This document shows positions 5,817-6,833 of a stretch of 6,833 nucleotides of DNA, piece after piece. Numbering within the stretch: position 1 is the stretch's first letter; each line of letters opens with the position of its first letter. Under the pieces are notes generated by a model. That model did no database searches. It was not told the DNA's origin and was given only the letters and a program-made list of their open reading frames with translations. A program made the translations under genes and the position numbers. Where the stretch lies: assembly GCA_012329085.1 (NCBI GenBank), contig JAAXQB010000215.1, forward strand, positions 1 to 6,833. Direction: 5' to 3'. The DNA comes from Methanosarcinales archaeon. Its GTDB lineage: Archaea > Halobacteriota > Methanosarcinia > Methanosarcinales > Methanosarcinaceae.

Positions 5817-6089
5817 CTAAGCTGTCAATTTTTCAATTTTACTTAGTAAATTTGAAGTTTTCGATTTTAAATCAGCATTTAAGGTTTGAAAATGTTTCTT
5901 TTTATTTTCAACACTATTATCGTTAATTTTTACAATTAAAGCATCAAAAGTATCTATCGCTTCATCTATAATTTTATCTGCTTTAGCAGAAGTTTTATCA
6001 TCACTAGTTAATTGACATATATAACATTCTTCAATTATATCAGACAAAACATTATTAATTTCTTTTTTAAAGTTTTTTACACTTGCCAT
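5817..6089 (-). CDS. Small helical protein of unknown function (90 aa)
   Basis: I do not recognise a named family with a known role. The protein begins MASVKNFKKEINNVLSDIIE and is predicted by eye to be almost wholly helical, charged and soluble. It has a CYIC pair (Cys22, Cys25) but no second pair to make a zinc site. The rest alternates acidic and lysine-rich helices (AKADKIIDEAIDTFDALIVKIN at 35-56; LKSKTSNLLSKIEKLTA at 74-90) and could form a helical bundle or coiled coil. From memory, flavobacteria carry similar MAxVKNLKKDINYVLGDIIE-type proteins. A consensus -7 element lies 23 nt upstream of ATG 6089. The stop is TAG, unlike the TAA used by most genes here. The 65-aa gene follows on the same strand. 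Confidence 0.8.
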   Translation of the reverse strand: MASVKNFKKEINNVLSDIIEECYICQLTSDDKTSAKADKIIDEAIDTFDALIVKINDNSVENKKKHFQTLNADLKSKTSNLLSKIEKLTA

Positions 6090-6112
6090 TTTTATTATTT
6101 TAAATTTCGTTG

Positions 6113-6120
6113 CAAAAATA
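6113..6120 (-). promoter_or_regulatory. -7 element for the 90-aa gene
   Basis: On the minus strand this reads TATTTTTG, an exact TAnnTTTG match, 23 nt before ATG 6089. No TTG appears at the normal -33 distance. The position relative to the start codon is the same as for dps, which supports the call. Confidence 0.5.
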
Positions 6121-6154
6121 AGCTATTTTAATTGAATATTTTTTTAAAGTTATC

Positions 6155-6778
6155 TTAAAAATTTAGAAGTGCATTTTGATAAGCTTCTACAAATTTACCT
6201 ACATGATAACCATCTACCAAAGCATGATTAACAGCTATTGCTACAGGCATTTGTAATTTATTATTTTTTTTTATAAATTTTCCGAATGCCAATTTAGGCA
6301 CAGACTCTTTGCTTACACCAAAAACAGGCTCTTTTTGTGCCGAAAAATTAAACCAATGCATAGCCGAACAATAAATGCAATCATCTATGCTATCTTTTGG
6401 AAAAAGACTATTGGTATTTAAAATTCTATTTTTTTCTAACTCAAAATTTTTATTAAACTGCTCAAAATTATCATCAAAATGAATAAATGAAAAACCAAAA
6501 GTATTGTCTGCTCTTAAAATTGTTGCCGAAGCATGAATTACATCATGAATAACTACTTTATCATCTCTTATTCTATATTTAAAATTTTCAACGCTATTTA
6601 GTGCTTTCATACAAGCGTGCAAATAAAGTGCAAAAAACGATAATTTATTGGCTTTAGCGTAACTATAAATGTTCGTTACATCAAAATCGATTGTAACCGA
6701 AAAATATGGATCGTCAAACTGATTAAAAAAATGAAAATGCTCTTTTCTATTCCAATTTTCAATATCTAAAAACTTCAT
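6155..6778 (-). CDS. Chloramphenicol acetyltransferase (CAT)-family protein
   Basis: This 207-residue protein has the CAT fold, a trimeric acetyl-CoA-dependent O-acetyltransferase. The N-terminal WNRKEHFHFFNQF (9-21) matches the family, with Arg11 at the position of the arginine that pairs with the conserved Asp. The catalytic motif reads VNHALVDGYHVGKF (183-196), with His185 as general base and Asp189. Classical enzymes have HHAVCDG, so the first His is Asn184 here. The region SAMHWFNFSA (138-147) corresponds to SANPWVSFTS of CAT I; the serine that stabilises the transition state appears replaced by Ala147, with Ser146 next to it. Whether it acetylates chloramphenicol is uncertain. Its base composition matches its neighbours, so recent transfer is not suggested. 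Its ATG lies 3 nt after the apparent stop of an upstream gene, indicating an operon. Confidence 0.88.
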   Translation of the reverse strand: MKFLDIENWNRKEHFHFFNQFDDPYFSVTIDFDVTNIYSYAKANKLSFFALYLHACMKALNSVENFKYRIRDDKVVIHDVIHASATILRADNTFGFSFIHFDDNFEQFNKNFELEKNRILNTNSLFPKDSIDDCIYCSAMHWFNFSAQKEPVFGVSKESVPKLAFGKFIKKNNKLQMPVAIAVNHALVDGYHVGKFVEAYQNALLNF

Positions 6779-6781
6779 TTT

Positions 6782-6833
6782 TTATAAATATTTTAAAATT
6801 TCGTTCAATTTTTTTACCGTTCTATATTCATCC
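6782..6833 (-). CDS. C-terminal end of an upstream gene, cut by the right window edge (putative)
   Basis: On the minus strand one frame is open from the window edge to TAA at 6784-6782 and reads DEYRTVKKLNEILKYL. The other two minus-strand frames are stopped within this stretch. The peptide looks like a plausible helical C-terminus, and the stop is 3 nt before the CAT-like start codon, as expected for an operon. Only 16 codons are visible, so a chance open frame remains possible and the product cannot be named. Confidence 0.5.
   Translation of the reverse strand, partial: DEYRTVKKLNEILKYL

Noticed and set aside
5788..5817. Hairpin after the 90-aa gene (GTT-A-AAAAGT with ACTTTTAAC)
   Set aside because: It is nearly all A/T with a bulge, and no T-tract follows on the minus strand, so it is too weak to call as a terminator.
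6141..6161. TTTTTAA/TTAAAAA stem at the end of the CAT-like gene
   Set aside because: Seven A/T pairs only with a 7-nt loop; expected by chance at this composition, though it could act weakly as a terminator.
1..6833. Mobile element, CRISPR array, toxin-antitoxin, phage-defence or other exotic system
   Set aside because: No transposase, integrase, direct repeat series, flanking target duplications or defence-protein motifs were found; gene content and composition look like ordinary flavobacterial chromosome.

Overview
The window is AT-rich chromosomal DNA that looks like a member of the Bacteroidota, most likely Flavobacteriaceae. Three things point there. Start codons are preceded by A/T-rich leaders without Shine-Dalgarno sequences. 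Several genes have the Bacteroidota-type -7 promoter element TAnnTTTG about 18-24 nt before the start codon. The protein set is typical of flavobacteria: a bacillithiol-type BshA, a flavobacterial PlsC-like acyltransferase with FPQGTTT, and OxyR with Dps. I see no mobile element, CRISPR array, tRNA or rRNA gene.

Layout, left to right. (1) The nearly complete aroB (3-dehydroquinate synthase, + strand) enters from the left edge. It converges on bshA (- strand), and the two stop codons share the same TTAA. (2) A 250-bp divergent intergenic region holds a nested hairpin and the promoter of the next gene. (3) A Nudix (CoA diphosphatase-like) gene and a PlsC-like acyltransferase gene follow on the + strand. 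They end at a strong bidirectional terminator shared with dps. (4) dps (-) and oxyR (+) are divergent across 103 bp that contain both promoters and a candidate OxyR site. (5) oxyR converges on two small genes of unknown function (65 and 90 aa, - strand) through a second bidirectional hairpin. (6) A chloramphenicol-acetyltransferase-like gene (-) closes the window. It lies 3 nt downstream of what looks like the end of another - strand gene running off the right edge.

How the genes work together. The clearest functional unit is oxyR-dps: a peroxide sensor with the two canonical redox cysteines, next to the iron-sequestering ferritin-like protein that OxyR is known to control in other bacteria. 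bshA makes the first intermediate of bacillithiol, the low-molecular-weight thiol of many such bacteria, so the window has a loose redox-defence flavour. aroB, the Nudix enzyme and the acyltransferase are housekeeping genes. I do not see a clearly new multi-gene system. The items most worth a second look are the OxyR-like operator between dps and oxyR, the altered catalytic motifs of the acyltransferase, the nested hairpin upstream of bshA, and the two small unknown proteins.
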